Shown here: piece by piece, positions 1 through 7,500 of the stretch
Layout: each line of letters opens with the position of its first letter
Numbering within the stretch: position 1 is the stretch's first letter
NCBI GenBank assembly: GCA_946480655.1
Contig: CAMLKN010000105.1
Span: 1-7,631 of the forward strand
Source of the DNA: an uncultured Devosia sp.
Lineage (GTDB): Bacteria; Pseudomonadota; Alphaproteobacteria; Rhizobiales; Devosiaceae
Reading direction: 5' to 3'
DNA: 7,631 bases
Made by a program: the position numbers and the translations under genes
Notes under the pieces: model-generated
Databases searched by the model: none
What the model was told of the DNA's origin: nothing
The model's input: only the letters and a program-made list of their open reading frames with translations

Positions 1-1398
1 TTGCGCGGGCTCATTCACCGCGGCGAAGAGACGGTCCCGGCCGGGCGCGTCGGCGAGAAGCCGGTGCTCGGCCTGTCTACGAGGCTAGAAGCGCTTGGTC
101 TGCAACTCGGGCGCCTCAAGACCGGGACGCCGGCCCGACTTGAGGGCAAGAGCATCGACTATTCCGTGCTCGAGGAGCAGCCGGGAGACACCCCGCCGGA
201 ACCATTCTCGGCACTGACGGCGGCGATCACCACGCCGCAGATCTCCTGCCACATCACGCGGACCACGGCCGAAACGCATCGGATCATTGCCGACAACCTG
301 CATCGATCGGCCATGTATTCGGGGCGTATTCAGTCGCGCGGGCCGCGCTATTGCCCCTCCATCGAGGACAAGATCGTGCGCTTCGCTGATCGCGACAGCC
401 ATCAGATTTTCCTTGAGCCCGAGGGGCTGGACGACAGCACGGTCTATCCAAACGGGCTCTCGACGTCGCTCCCCGAAGATGTGCAGGAAACCTTCCTGCG
501 CTCCATGCCTGGTCTTGAGCAGGTGGAGATCATTCGGCCGGGTTATGCCATCGAGTATGACTATGTCGATCCGCGCGAACTGCGGCCGACGCTGGAAGTC
601 AAGAAGCAGCCCGGTCTCTATCTGGCCGGCCAGATCAATGGCACGACCGGCTATGAAGAAGCCGGCGCGCAGGGGCTGCTGGCCGGTGCCAATGCCGCGT
701 TGGCCAGCAAGGGCGCCGACCCGATGATCCTCTCACGGACCGAGAGCTATCTCGGCGTCATGGTGGACGACCTCGTGACCCGCGGCGTCAGCGAACCCTA
801 TCGCATGTTCACCTCCCGCGCCGAGTTCCGCCTGCATCTGCGGGCTGACAATGCCGACCAGCGCCTGACCGATCTCGGTCTTGAGAAGGGCCTGGTGGGT
901 GAGGCGCGCGAAGAGGCGTATCGCCGCAAATCGGCAGCGCTTAGGGCGGGCCGCCAGCTGCTCAACACGCTTTCAGCCTCGCCGAGTGAGGCCCGCAGGG
1001 CCGGTCTGACGGTCAATGAGGATGGCAAGCGCCGCTCGGCCTTCGAACTTCTGTCCTATCCGGACATCGAGGTAGATCACCTCACGCGGCTCTGGCCGGA
1101 GCTGTCGACGGTGGATCCCGCCATCATGGAGCAGGTTTCGATCGATGCGCAGTATGCCGTCTATCTCGATCGCCAGAAGGCCGATATCGAAGCGGTGCGC
1201 CGCGATGAACAACGCAGTATTCCTGATATGATCGACTATCTGGCTATTCCGGGCCTCTCGATGGAACTCCGCCAGAAGCTCAACCAGCACCGTCCGCAAA
1301 CTATCGCCCAGGCCCAGGCCATGGATGGCATGACGCCTGCTGCCATTACGCTGTTGCTGGCCGTTATCCGCCGTGGCGACCTGCGCAAGGCCGGGTGA
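1..1398 (+). CDS. mnmG: tRNA uridine-5-carboxymethylaminomethyl modification enzyme MnmG (GidA), 5'-truncated by the window edge
   Basis: FAD-dependent subunit of the cytoplasmic MnmE-MnmG complex, which installs the aminomethyl-type group on C5 of the wobble uridine (U34) of certain tRNAs. The window opens inside the gene, so the TTG at base 1 is an internal leucine codon and not a start. The 465 visible residues lack about 160 N-terminal residues, including the Rossmann FAD-binding loop, judged against the roughly 629-residue E. coli protein. Family signatures seen: [11 protein letters not shown] (residues 37-47), [12 protein letters not shown] (114-125, with Cys118 matching the catalytic cysteine), [18 protein letters not shown] (209-226), and [14 protein letters not shown] (265-278). 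The C-terminal helical domain that binds MnmE ends with [17 protein letters not shown] and TPAAITLLL. The stop TGA (1396-1398) overlaps the rsmG ATG by one base. No frameshift is seen. mnmE would be expected upstream, outside the window. Confidence 0.97.
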   Translation: MRGLIHRGEETVPAGRVGEKPVLGLSTRLEALGLQLGRLKTGTPARLEGKSIDYSVLEEQPGDTPPEPFSALTAAITTPQISCHITRTTAETHRIIADNLHRSAMYSGRIQSRGPRYCPSIEDKIVRFADRDSHQIFLEPEGLDDSTVYPNGLSTSLPEDVQETFLRSMPGLEQVEIIRPGYAIEYDYVDPRELRPTLEVKKQPGLYLAGQINGTTGYEEAGAQGLLAGANAALASKGADPMILSRTESYLGVMVDDLVTRGVSEPYRMFTSRAEFRLHLRADNADQRLTDLGLEKGLVGEAREEAYRRKSAALRAGRQLLNTLSASPSEARRAGLTVNEDGKRRSAFELLSYPDIEVDHLTRLWPELSTVDPAIMEQVSIDAQYAVYLDRQKADIEAVRRDEQRSIPDMIDYLAIPGLSMELRQKLNQHRPQTIAQAQAMDGMTPAAITLLLAVIRRGDLRKAG

Positions 1399-2045
1399 TG
1401 GGCGACCTTGCCACTATCCGACCCTATGCGGATCATTTCGCCCGCCCCATCGAGCAAGTGGGTGCTGATCTGGAATCCTATGCCAAGCTTCTGGCCAAAT
1501 GGCAGGCCGTGCAGAATCTTGTTTCACGTGAAACACTCGGCCAGGTATGGACACGCCATTTTGCCGACAGCCTGCAGGTTTTGGCCCTGACGAGACCGAA
1601 CGATAAACTGTTCCTCGATCTTGGCAGCGGGGGTGGCTTCCCCGCTCTGCCCATGGCCATCGGCAGCAAGGGAACGGACCGGCATTTCGTGCTTATCGAA
1701 CCGACGGCGCGCAAGGTCAGCTTTCTGCGCACCGTTGCCCGCGAGCTCGACCTCAATGTCACGGTCATCGGGCGGCGCAGCGACCAGATTGATTCACGTG
1801 AAACAGGCGTGCCAGACGTCATCACCTCGCGTGCTCTCGCCGCCATGCCGCAATTGTGCGCATGGATGGCGCCTTTCTTTGGTCCGAAGACCCGTGCCTT
1901 GCTGCATAAAGGACGGGAACATGTTGAAGAGCTCGCGGAATCGGGTGCGCAGTGGCACCATGACGTGGTAATAACCCAGAGTGATACCGATCCGGGCGGC
2001 GTGATCGTGACGATGACGAATTTGCGCGGAAAGTCAGTCAGTTAG
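1398..2045 (+). CDS. rsmG: 16S rRNA (guanine-N7) methyltransferase RsmG (GidB)
   Basis: SAM-dependent enzyme that methylates N7 of G527 (E. coli numbering) in the 530 loop of 16S rRNA; loss of it is known to give low-level streptomycin resistance. The 215 residues match the usual family length (207 in E. coli). Seen: the N-terminal segment with QNLVSRETL (39-47) and RHFADSLQ (53-60), the SAM-binding glycine loop LDLGSGGGFP (73-82), the acidic end of the next strand LIEPTARK (99-106), SRALA (144-148), and HKGRE. I chose ATG 1398 because it overlaps the mnmG stop as TGATG and has AAGG seven bases upstream; a GTG one codon earlier (1395) is possible. The gene carries two parS sites in frame (1520-1535 and 1790-1805), each encoding Ser-Arg-Glu-Thr. 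It is probably co-transcribed with mnmG. Confidence 0.96.
   Translation: MGDLATIRPYADHFARPIEQVGADLESYAKLLAKWQAVQNLVSRETLGQVWTRHFADSLQVLALTRPNDKLFLDLGSGGGFPALPMAIGSKGTDRHFVLIEPTARKVSFLRTVARELDLNVTVIGRRSDQIDSRETGVPDVITSRALAAMPQLCAWMAPFFGPKTRALLHKGREHVEELAESGAQWHHDVVITQSDTDPGGVIVTMTNLRGKSVS
1520..1535. promoter_or_regulatory. parS centromere site, exact consensus, inside rsmG
   Basis: The 16 bases TGTTTCACGTGAAACA are a perfect palindrome and match the canonical bacterial parS sequence at all positions. ParB, encoded about 1.4 kb downstream, is expected to load here and slide outward in its CTP-bound clamp form. The site lies within codons 41-46 of rsmG (Leu-Val-Ser-Arg-Glu-Thr), in a segment conserved in RsmG proteins, so one sequence serves both as centromere and as coding sequence. 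Confidence 0.95.
1790..1805. promoter_or_regulatory. parS centromere site, one mismatch, inside rsmG
   Basis: The sequence TGATTCACGTGAAACA matches the parS consensus at 15 of 16 positions; the third base is A instead of T, which breaks symmetry only near the left edge. The central TTCACGTGAA core is intact. It lies 270 bases after the first site, within rsmG codons 131-136, and again encodes Ser-Arg-Glu-Thr. It is probably a functional, perhaps slightly weaker, ParB-loading site. Confidence 0.88.
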
Positions 2046-2046
2046 A

Positions 2047-2090
2047 GCGCTTCGGGCAAAAGTGGCAACGGTTTTGCGGTTCGGAAGCGC
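2047..2090 (+). repeat. Imperfect palindrome (REP-like hairpin) between rsmG and parA
   Basis: An outer stem GCGCTTC (2047-2053) pairs perfectly with GAAGCGC (2084-2090). An inner stem GCAAAA (2056-2061) pairs with TTTTGC (2072-2077). They are separated by a 2/6 internal loop and closed by a 10-base loop. The downstream bases (GACAAGACAG) contain no T-run, so this is not a standard intrinsic terminator. From memory, the GGGCAAAAGTGG...GGTTTTGC...GCGACAA style resembles a dispersed intergenic palindrome frequent in Hyphomicrobiales genomes; a genome-wide copy count would be needed to confirm this. It begins two bases after the rsmG stop and could stabilise the mRNA 3' end or modulate read-through into parA. 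Confidence 0.6.
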
Positions 2091-2111
2091 GACAAGACAG
2101 TAGCGGCATAC

Positions 2112-2116
2112 GGAGG
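2112..2116 (+). promoter_or_regulatory. Ribosome binding site that fixes the parA TTG start
   Basis: GGAGG lies five bases upstream of the TTG at 2122. It is a near-ideal Shine-Dalgarno sequence and the main positional evidence that parA starts at a rare TTG codon. Confidence 0.8.
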
Positions 2117-2121
2117 CCAAT

Positions 2122-2922
2122 TTGGCACCCCGGATTTTGACTTTGGCCAATCAGAAGGGTGGCGTCGGCAAGACGACGACAGCCATCAACCTGGCGACGG
2201 CGCTGGCCGCCATCGGCGAACGCGTGCTGATCGTCGACCTTGACCCGCAGGGCAATGCCTCCACGGGCCTCGGCATTTCACGCACCGATCGCGCCGTTTC
2301 GGCCTATGATGTGCTTGTGGGCGAGGCTTCTGTGCCCCAGGCGGCGATCATGACCAGCGTGCCCAATGTGGCCATCGTTCCCTCGACGATGGACCTGCTG
2401 GGTGTCGAGCTGACCATTGCCGGCCAGGCGGACCGCGCGTTCAAATTGCGCAATGCTTTCAAGCAGTTGGATGATCTGCGCATCAATGACCAGCCGGTAA
2501 GCTATATCCTTATCGACTGCCCACCCTCGCTCAACCTGCTCACGGTCAATTCGCTGGTGGCCGCCGATGCTGTGCTGGTGCCGCTGCAATGCGAGTTCTT
2601 CGCACTGGAAGGCCTCAGTCAGCTGCTTCAGACCATCGAGCAGATCCGCTCGACGCTCAATCCGCGGCTGTCGATCCAGGGCGTGGTGATGACCATGTTC
2701 GACAAGCGCAACAATCTTTCCGAGCAGGTGCTGCACGACGTGCGCAGCGAAATGGGCGATCTCGTCTATGAGACCGTCATTCCGCGCAATGTGCGTCTCA
2801 GCGAGGCCCCGTCCTACGGCAAGCCGGCGCTGCTCTACGATCTCAAATGTGCGGGAAGCCAGGCCTATCTGCGCCTCGCCACCGAAGTCATTCGCCGTGA
2901 GCGGCGTCTGGCCGCTGCCTAG
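2122..2922 (+). CDS. parA: Chromosome-partitioning ATPase ParA (Soj)
   Basis: Deviant-Walker ATPase that dimerises on ATP, binds the nucleoid non-specifically and drives ParB-parS complexes apart; ParB stimulates its hydrolysis. The 266 residues match the usual size of chromosomal ParA. Seen: the deviant Walker A motif KGGVGKTT (12-19) with the signature lysine next to the first glycine, VDLDPQGNAS (38-47), Walker B region ILIDCPPSL (129-137), the FDKRNN segment near residue 194, and the C-terminal IPRNVRLSEAPSYGKP typical of chromosomal Soj/ParA. The start is TTG at 2122. It is the first usable start after an in-frame stop at 2101-2103, is preceded by GGAGG, and any later methionine would remove Walker A. 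No long helix-turn-helix N-terminus is present, unlike plasmid type Ia ParA. It is followed ten bases later by parB. Confidence 0.97.
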   Translation: MAPRILTLANQKGGVGKTTTAINLATALAAIGERVLIVDLDPQGNASTGLGISRTDRAVSAYDVLVGEASVPQAAIMTSVPNVAIVPSTMDLLGVELTIAGQADRAFKLRNAFKQLDDLRINDQPVSYILIDCPPSLNLLTVNSLVAADAVLVPLQCEFFALEGLSQLLQTIEQIRSTLNPRLSIQGVVMTMFDKRNNLSEQVLHDVRSEMGDLVYETVIPRNVRLSEAPSYGKPALLYDLKCAGSQAYLRLATEVIRRERRLAAA

Positions 2923-2932
2923 GAGCCTCTGC

Positions 2933-3808
2933 ATGACCGACAAACCCACTCGTCTCGGACGCGGCCTGGCGGCCCTGATCGGCGACATGGCGGCCATGGA
3001 AGGCGCCCGGGTGACCGAATCAGGTTCCGGCAGCAAGAAGCTGCCGGTCGATTTCATCATTGCCAATCGCGCCAATCCGCGCCGCACCTTTGACGCCGAG
3101 CAGCTCGAAGAGCTGACCAATTCGATCCGCGAGAAGGGCGTCATGTCGCCGCTTCTGGTGCGGCCGACGGACGATCCCAACATTTTCGAGCTGATCGCCG
3201 GTGAGCGCCGCTGGCGCGCCGCGCAGAAGGCGGGCCTGCATGACGTGCCGGTCATTGTCCGCGAGGTCGATGACAAGGAAGCGCTGGAGCTCGCCATCAT
3301 CGAAAATGTGCAACGCGCCGATCTCAACCCCCTCGAAGAGGCCATGGGCTATGGTCAGCTGATCGAGCAATTCGACTATACCCAGCAGGATCTGGCCCAG
3401 GTGATCGGCAAGTCCCGTTCGCATGTGGCCAATACGCTGCGCTTGCTGCGCTTGCCGGAAGACGTTCGCGGCATGGTGGCCAGCGGCACGCTGACCGCCG
3501 GCCATGCGCGCACCCTGATCACCGTCGAGGATCCGGCCGCCCTGGCGCGGCAGATCGTCGACAAGGGTCTTTCCGTGCGCGAGGCGGAAGCCCTTAGCCA
3601 GCAGCGGGACCTGCCGCGCAAGAAGCCGGCAACCGACAATGAGCCGCGCGACGCCGATACGCTGGCGCTGGAGCGCAGACTGGCCGATGCTCTGGGCCTG
3701 AGCGTCGCGCTCAACCATTCCGAACGCGGCGGCAAGCTCGAAATCCGCTACAAGACGCTCGAGCAGCTCGACGACATCTGCTTGCGACTGACCGGCCGGG
3801 TGAACTAA
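2933..3808 (+). CDS. parB: Chromosome-partitioning protein ParB (Spo0J), parS-binding CTPase
   Basis: Binds parS, closes into a sliding clamp on CTP, and stimulates ParA. The 291 residues match the family. Seen in order: LGRGLAALIGD (8-18), the N-terminal peptide that activates ParA; a flexible linker; the CTP-binding domain with NPRRTFD (48-54), GERRWRA (90-96) and ENVQRADLNPLEEA (124-137); a helix-turn-helix around YTQQDLAQVIGKSRSHVANTL (149-169) that reads parS; and a short C-terminal dimerisation domain ending LEQLDDICLRLTGRVN. I chose ATG 2933 because AGGAG at 2921-2925, overlapping the parA stop, sits seven bases upstream, and because the protein then begins directly before the conserved LGRGL peptide. 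The frame is open further upstream to 2768, but that part is an out-of-frame reading of parA. It forms an operon with parA, and its targets lie inside rsmG and just after its own stop. Confidence 0.97.
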   Translation: MTDKPTRLGRGLAALIGDMAAMEGARVTESGSGSKKLPVDFIIANRANPRRTFDAEQLEELTNSIREKGVMSPLLVRPTDDPNIFELIAGERRWRAAQKAGLHDVPVIVREVDDKEALELAIIENVQRADLNPLEEAMGYGQLIEQFDYTQQDLAQVIGKSRSHVANTLRLLRLPEDVRGMVASGTLTAGHARTLITVEDPAALARQIVDKGLSVREAEALSQQRDLPRKKPATDNEPRDADTLALERRLADALGLSVALNHSERGGKLEIRYKTLEQLDDICLRLTGRVN

Positions 3809-3825
3809 GCGCTTGTTTTGAAAGC

Positions 3826-3841
3826 TGTTCCACGTGAAACC
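3826..3841. promoter_or_regulatory. parS-like centromere site after parB
   Basis: TGTTCCACGTGAAACC matches the parS consensus at 14 of 16 positions (C for T at position 5, C for A at 16). The left arm GTTCC is the variant found in other parS sites, for example in pseudomonads, so the site is probably active. It begins 18 bases after the parB stop, and its right arm (3837-3841) is also the first part of the terminator stem. Confidence 0.82.
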
Positions 3842-3863
3842 GCTCCGTTTTGGGGCGGTTTTT
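3837..3863 (+). terminator. Intrinsic terminator between convergent parB and holA
   Basis: Stem AACCGCTCC (3838-3846) pairs with GGGGCGGTT (3852-3860) with one T-G wobble; an extra A-T pair at 3837/3861 extends it. The loop is GTTTT. On the plus strand the run TTTTT (3859-3863) follows, giving a good terminator for the parAB transcript. Read from the minus strand the same hairpin is followed by only TTT, so it may also end the leuS-holA transcript, less strongly. Confidence 0.85.
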
Positions 3864-3868
3864 CGTTG

Positions 3869-4891
3869 TCAGTGGGTCGCCGCCATCATGCAGAGGGCCA
3901 GCGTGGTGCGGCGCAAAACGGCATCGGCAAGAGCCGGACGGCGCCTGGTGTCGGAAACGGCGTTCAGAAGGCGTTCATTCGCGGCAGCCAGGCTTTCGTC
4001 TGTCCAGAGCCGCAACTGCTGCTCGAGGGCGCCAAGACGCGAAAAATGCGGTTTTGGCTTTACACCCTCCAGCACCGACCGCGGCGATTTGCCTGCATCC
4101 ACCTCCACTCGCCAGCGCCGCAGATTGGCAAAATGCGTGTTGAGCATGGCCAGCAATTGCTGCGGATTGACGTTGGCGGCCAAGGCCCGATTGAGCGCGA
4201 GCTCGAGCTTTTCGGCGTGGCCGCCGCCGGTAGAATCGAGAATGGAATCAATAGCTAAGGCGCCATTGTCAGCGCAGAGCAGCAGCACGTCCTCGCGCGT
4301 CAGCACCTTGCTCTGCGCTGCATAGAGCACGAGCTTTTCGAGCTCCCTTCGCGTGATCTCGCGGTCATTGCCCAGAATGTCGCGCAGGGTCGGGGCAACG
4401 TCGGCGTCGGCCCTGATGCCGGCCTGATTGAAGGTCTCGCGCATCAGCGCCATCAGGGTTTCGTCGGTGTCGGGATAGCAGGGCAGGGCCCGACCGAATT
4501 TTGCCTGCTCTATCAACGCCCTAAGCGCATCGCGGGGCGTGAGATTGTCAGCTTCCAGCACGATGGCCGCACCACTCGGATCATCACGCAGCTCGGTCAG
4601 TGGCATGACCAGCGCCTTGGTCGCATTGCGCACGCGAATGATGCGCTTGCCACCAAAGAGCGAGACAGAACGGGCCTCAAGCACCAGCAGCGACGGGTCG
4701 GCCTGCAATTCCGGCCCGTCGAAAATGGTAACATTGGCCGAAGCCGGATCGTCGCCGCTCAGGTAGCGGATGAGCCGCTGCGCCGTTTCGCGGACGAGGC
4801 CGCCATCAGGCCCATAGGCGAGGAAAATGCCCTCGCTCAGGTCGGGGCGCGCCAGAAAGCGCGCCACCTCGTGGGCCTTGAGCGCCGTCAT
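3869..4891 (-). CDS. holA: DNA polymerase III subunit delta (HolA)
   Basis: Clamp-loader subunit that opens the beta sliding clamp as part of the delta-tau/gamma-delta' complex at the replication fork. The 340 residues match the family (343 in E. coli). Seen: an N-terminal segment IFLAYGPDGGLVRETAQRLI (about 18-37) in the position of the degenerate AAA+ nucleotide site; SLFGGKRIIRVRNA (about 76-89); a central segment with LRDILGNDREITRRELEKL, typical of the delta lid region; and a C-terminal collar domain with HFANLRRWRVEVDAG, KPKPHFSR and LEQQLRLW. The family is low in identity, so the call rests on overall layout as well as motifs, supported by the neighbours. The start ATG (4891-4889) overlaps the leuS stop in TGATG. 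No Shine-Dalgarno sequence is visible at proper spacing (the nearest AGGA is 19 bases away), so translation is probably coupled to leuS. Confidence 0.93.
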   Translation of the reverse strand: MTALKAHEVARFLARPDLSEGIFLAYGPDGGLVRETAQRLIRYLSGDDPASANVTIFDGPELQADPSLLVLEARSVSLFGGKRIIRVRNATKALVMPLTELRDDPSGAAIVLEADNLTPRDALRALIEQAKFGRALPCYPDTDETLMALMRETFNQAGIRADADVAPTLRDILGNDREITRRELEKLVLYAAQSKVLTREDVLLLCADNGALAIDSILDSTGGGHAEKLELALNRALAANVNPQQLLAMLNTHFANLRRWRVEVDAGKSPRSVLEGVKPKPHFSRLGALEQQLRLWTDESLAAANERLLNAVSDTRRRPALADAVLRRTTLALCMMAATH

Positions 4892-7500
4892 CAGACGACC
4901 AGATTGACGATGCGATCCTGCACGACGACGACCTTTTTGGGCGCCTTGCCTTCAAGCGCCTTTTGAATCACGTCGAGGGCGAGAACCAGCTTTTCCACCT
5001 CGGCTGCCGCCATGCCCTTGGGCACGGTGATTTCGCCGCGGCGCTTGCCGTTGATCTGGATGGGCAGGGTGACCTCGTCGTCGACGAGCAGCGCCGGGTC
5101 AACCTCGGGCCAGGACGCGTCTGCGACAAGTCCTTGTTTTCCAAGGGCTTCCCAACAGGTTTCGGCCAGATGCGGCATCATCGGGTTGATGAGCTGCACC
5201 AGCTTCTCCACGCCTTCGGTCAGCGCCGCCACCAGAGCCGCACTCGGCTGGCCATCGCGGGCCTTGGCCAGGGCATTGGTCAGTTCATAGATGCGGGCCA
5301 CCGCCCGATTAAAGCCCAAGCCCTCAATGTCCAGCGCCACGCCGGCCACGGTGCGGTGAATAACCTTGCGCAGCGCCTTGGCATCAGCATCGTCTGACGC
5401 AACAATTCCAGAGAATTGTTTCGCGATCTCGATCGTATCATTGACCAGCCGCCAGACGCGCTGCTGGAAACGGCTGGCGCCCTCGACGCCGGCCTCGGTC
5501 CATTGCACGTCACGTTCGGGCGGCGAGTCCGAGAGCATGAACCAGCGGGCAGTGTCGGCGCCGTAATTGGCGACGATCTCGTCCGGATCGACCACGTTCT
5601 TCTTGGACTTGCTCATCTTTTCGACCGAGCCGATGGAAATCGGCGCGCCGGTCCGGATGTGCCTGGCGGTGCGGGCATCTCCATTTGCCTCGATGACGAC
5701 CTCGGTCGGGTTGACCCAGGCGCCCGCTTCGTTGCGATAGGTCTCGTGGGTCACCATGCCCTGGGTGAACAGGCCCTTGAACGGCTCGTCGAGCCCGACA
5801 TGGCCGGTGGCCTTCATGGCGCGGGTGAAGAAGCGCGAATACAGGAGGTGCAGAATGGCGTGCTCGACGCCGCCGATATACTGGTCCACCGGCAGCCAGC
5901 GATTGGCGACGGCCGGAATGGTCGGCGTCTCGGCATCGGGCGCGGTAAAGCGTGCGAAGTACCAGGACGAGTCCACGAATGTGTCCATGGTATCGGTCTC
6001 GCGGCGGGCCGCAGCGCCGCATTGGGGACAGTGGACATGCTTCCAGGTCGGATGGTGGTCGAGCGCATTGCCGGGCTTGTCGAAGCTGACGTCCTCGGGC
6101 AGAACGACCGGCAGGTCCTTCTTGGGCACGGGAATGGTGCCGCAGACCTCGCAGTGGATCACCGGAATCGGGCAGCCCCAATAGCGCTGGCGCGAAATGC
6201 CCCAGTCGCGGAGGCGATAGTTGGTTTCCACCGTACCCTGCGGCTTGCCGTCGACCATGCGCGCGGCAAAGTGCTCGGCGATAGCCTTCTTGGCTTCGTC
6301 GATGGAAAGCCCATCCAGGAAACCGGAATTGAAGATCGTGCCGCCCTCCGTATAGGCCTCATTGGCCACCGCGAAGGTAGCAGCATCGGCGTCGGGGGGG
6401 AGAACTACCGGCGTGACCGAGAGCCCATATTTGCGGGCCAGGTCGAGGTCGCGCTGGTCATGGGCCGGGCAGCCGAAAATGGCGCCGGTGCCATAGTCCA
6501 TGAGGATGAAATTGGCGACATAGACGGGCAGGGTTTCGCCCTCGATCACCGGGTGCTTTACCCGCAGACCGGTATCAAAACCCTGCTTTTCGGCCTTTTC
6601 CAGCGTTTCGGTGGCGGTGCCATGGCGATGGCATTCAGCCACGAATTCGGCCAAGGCCGGGTTGCCGGCGGCCAGTTGTGTGGTCAGCGGATGATCGGGC
6701 GACAGGCCGATGAAGGAGGCGCCGAAGATCGTGTCCGGGCGGGTGGTGAAGACCTCGATGCTGGTCGCATCGGTCTTGTCACTGGCGACCAGTTCGAACA
6801 GCAGCCTGAGGCCCTCGGACTTGCCGATCCAGTTGCGCTGCATGGTGCGCACCTTTTCCGGCCAGCCGGTCAGCCCATCGAGGGCCTCCAGCAGGTCTTC
6901 GGCATAGTCGGAGATCTTGAAGAACCACTGGGTCAGCTCGCGCTGCTCGACCACTGCGCCCGAGCGCCAGCCCTTGCCGTCGATCACCTGCTCGTTGGCG
7001 AGCACAGTCATGTCGACCGGGTCCCAGTTAACCTTGGAGCTCTTGCGGGTGACGAGGCCGGCTTCGAGCATGTCGATGAACATGGCCTGCTGGTGCCTGT
7101 AATAGTCAGGCGAGCAGGTAGCGATTTCGCGCGTCCAGTCGATGGAGAGGCCCATCGATTTCAGCTGTGCCTTCATCGCTTCGATGTTCTGGTAGGTCCA
7201 GGTGCCCGGATGGGTCTTGCGCTCGATGGCGGCATTCTCGGCCGGCAGGCCGAAGGCGTCCCAGCCCATGGGATGCAGCACGTTCTTGCCGCGGGCGCGG
7301 TGGTAGCGGGCCACCACATCGCCCATGGCATAGTTGCGCACATGGCCCATATGGATGCGGCCCGAGGGATAGGGGAACATCTCGAGGACGTAGTAGGGGT
7401 CGCGCGGATCGTCATTGGCGGTGACGAAGCTCTTGTGCTCGTCCCACACCTTCTGCCATTTCGGTTCGCTTTCGCGCGGATTGTAGCGTTCGCCGCTCAC
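4891..7500 (-). CDS. leuS: Leucyl-tRNA synthetase LeuS
   Basis: Class I synthetase that charges tRNA-Leu with leucine in the cytoplasm and hydrolyses mischarged tRNA in its CP1 editing domain. From the GTG at 7500 it has 869 residues, as expected (860 in E. coli). Seen: [19 protein letters not shown] with the HIGH-type signature HMGH at 50-53; editing-site TTRPDT at 252-257 and [16 protein letters not shown] at about 336-351; two Cys pairs, CEVC (450-453) and CPQC (491-494), likely zinc ligands; [18 protein letters not shown] at 628-632; an anticodon-binding domain; and the C-terminal domain ending [10 protein letters not shown] prefer GTG 7500 because AAGGA lies ten bases upstream and the protein then opens directly with the conserved ERYNPRE. 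The frame stays open to GTG 7596/ATG 7593, which would add 32 basic residues. lptE, usually next in this order, is absent. Confidence 0.96.
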   Translation of the reverse strand: MSGERYNPRESEPKWQKVWDEHKSFVTANDDPRDPYYVLEMFPYPSGRIHMGHVRNYAMGDVVARYHRARGKNVLHPMGWDAFGLPAENAAIERKTHPGTWTYQNIEAMKAQLKSMGLSIDWTREIATCSPDYYRHQQAMFIDMLEAGLVTRKSSKVNWDPVDMTVLANEQVIDGKGWRSGAVVEQRELTQWFFKISDYAEDLLEALDGLTGWPEKVRTMQRNWIGKSEGLRLLFELVASDKTDATSIEVFTTRPDTIFGASFIGLSPDHPLTTQLAAGNPALAEFVAECHRHGTATETLEKAEKQGFDTGLRVKHPVIEGETLPVYVANFILMDYGTGAIFGCPAHDQRDLDLARKYGLSVTPVVLPPDADAATFAVANEAYTEGGTIFNSGFLDGLSIDEAKKAIAEHFAARMVDGKPQGTVETNYRLRDWGISRQRYWGCPIPVIHCEVCGTIPVPKKDLPVVLPEDVSFDKPGNALDHHPTWKHVHCPQCGAAARRETDTMDTFVDSSWYFARFTAPDAETPTIPAVANRWLPVDQYIGGVEHAILHLLYSRFFTRAMKATGHVGLDEPFKGLFTQGMVTHETYRNEAGAWVNPTEVVIEANGDARTARHIRTGAPISIGSVEKMSKSKKNVVDPDEIVANYGADTARWFMLSDSPPERDVQWTEAGVEGASRFQQRVWRLVNDTIEIAKQFSGIVASDDADAKALRKVIHRTVAGVALDIEGLGFNRAVARIYELTNALAKARDGQPSAALVAALTEGVEKLVQLINPMMPHLAETCWEALGKQGLVADASWPEVDPALLVDDEVTLPIQINGKRRGEITVPKGMAAAEVEKLVLALDVIQKALEGKAPKKVVVVQDRIVNLVV

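Noticed and set aside
1..3. TTG at base 1 as the mnmG start
   Set aside because: The protein is missing its FAD-binding N-terminus and the first residues match an internal segment of MnmG, so the gene simply runs off the window.
2768..2932. Upstream extension of parB to an ATG at 2768
   Set aside because: It would overlap the conserved C-terminus of parA in another frame and place 55 non-conserved residues before LGRGLAALIGD; ATG 2933 has a proper AGGAG.
2278..3345. Long minus-strand open frame (355 codons) across parA and parB
   Set aside because: It runs antisense to two well-supported genes, spans their junction, shows no recognisable domain, and is the kind of open frame that GC-rich codon usage produces on the opposite strand.
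3020..3718. Minus-strand open frame of 232 codons inside parB
   Set aside because: Antisense to the ParB CTP-binding and helix-turn-helix domains, with no family signature of its own.
3818..4325. Plus-strand open frames opposite the end of holA
   Set aside because: They begin in the parS/terminator region and continue antisense to holA; no motif, and they would cross the terminator hairpin.
5510..6181. Minus-strand open frame of 223 codons overlapping leuS in another frame
   Set aside because: Lies wholly within the leuS coding region around the zinc-ligand and catalytic segments; the residue mix is rich in Arg and Pro and looks like an out-of-frame reading.
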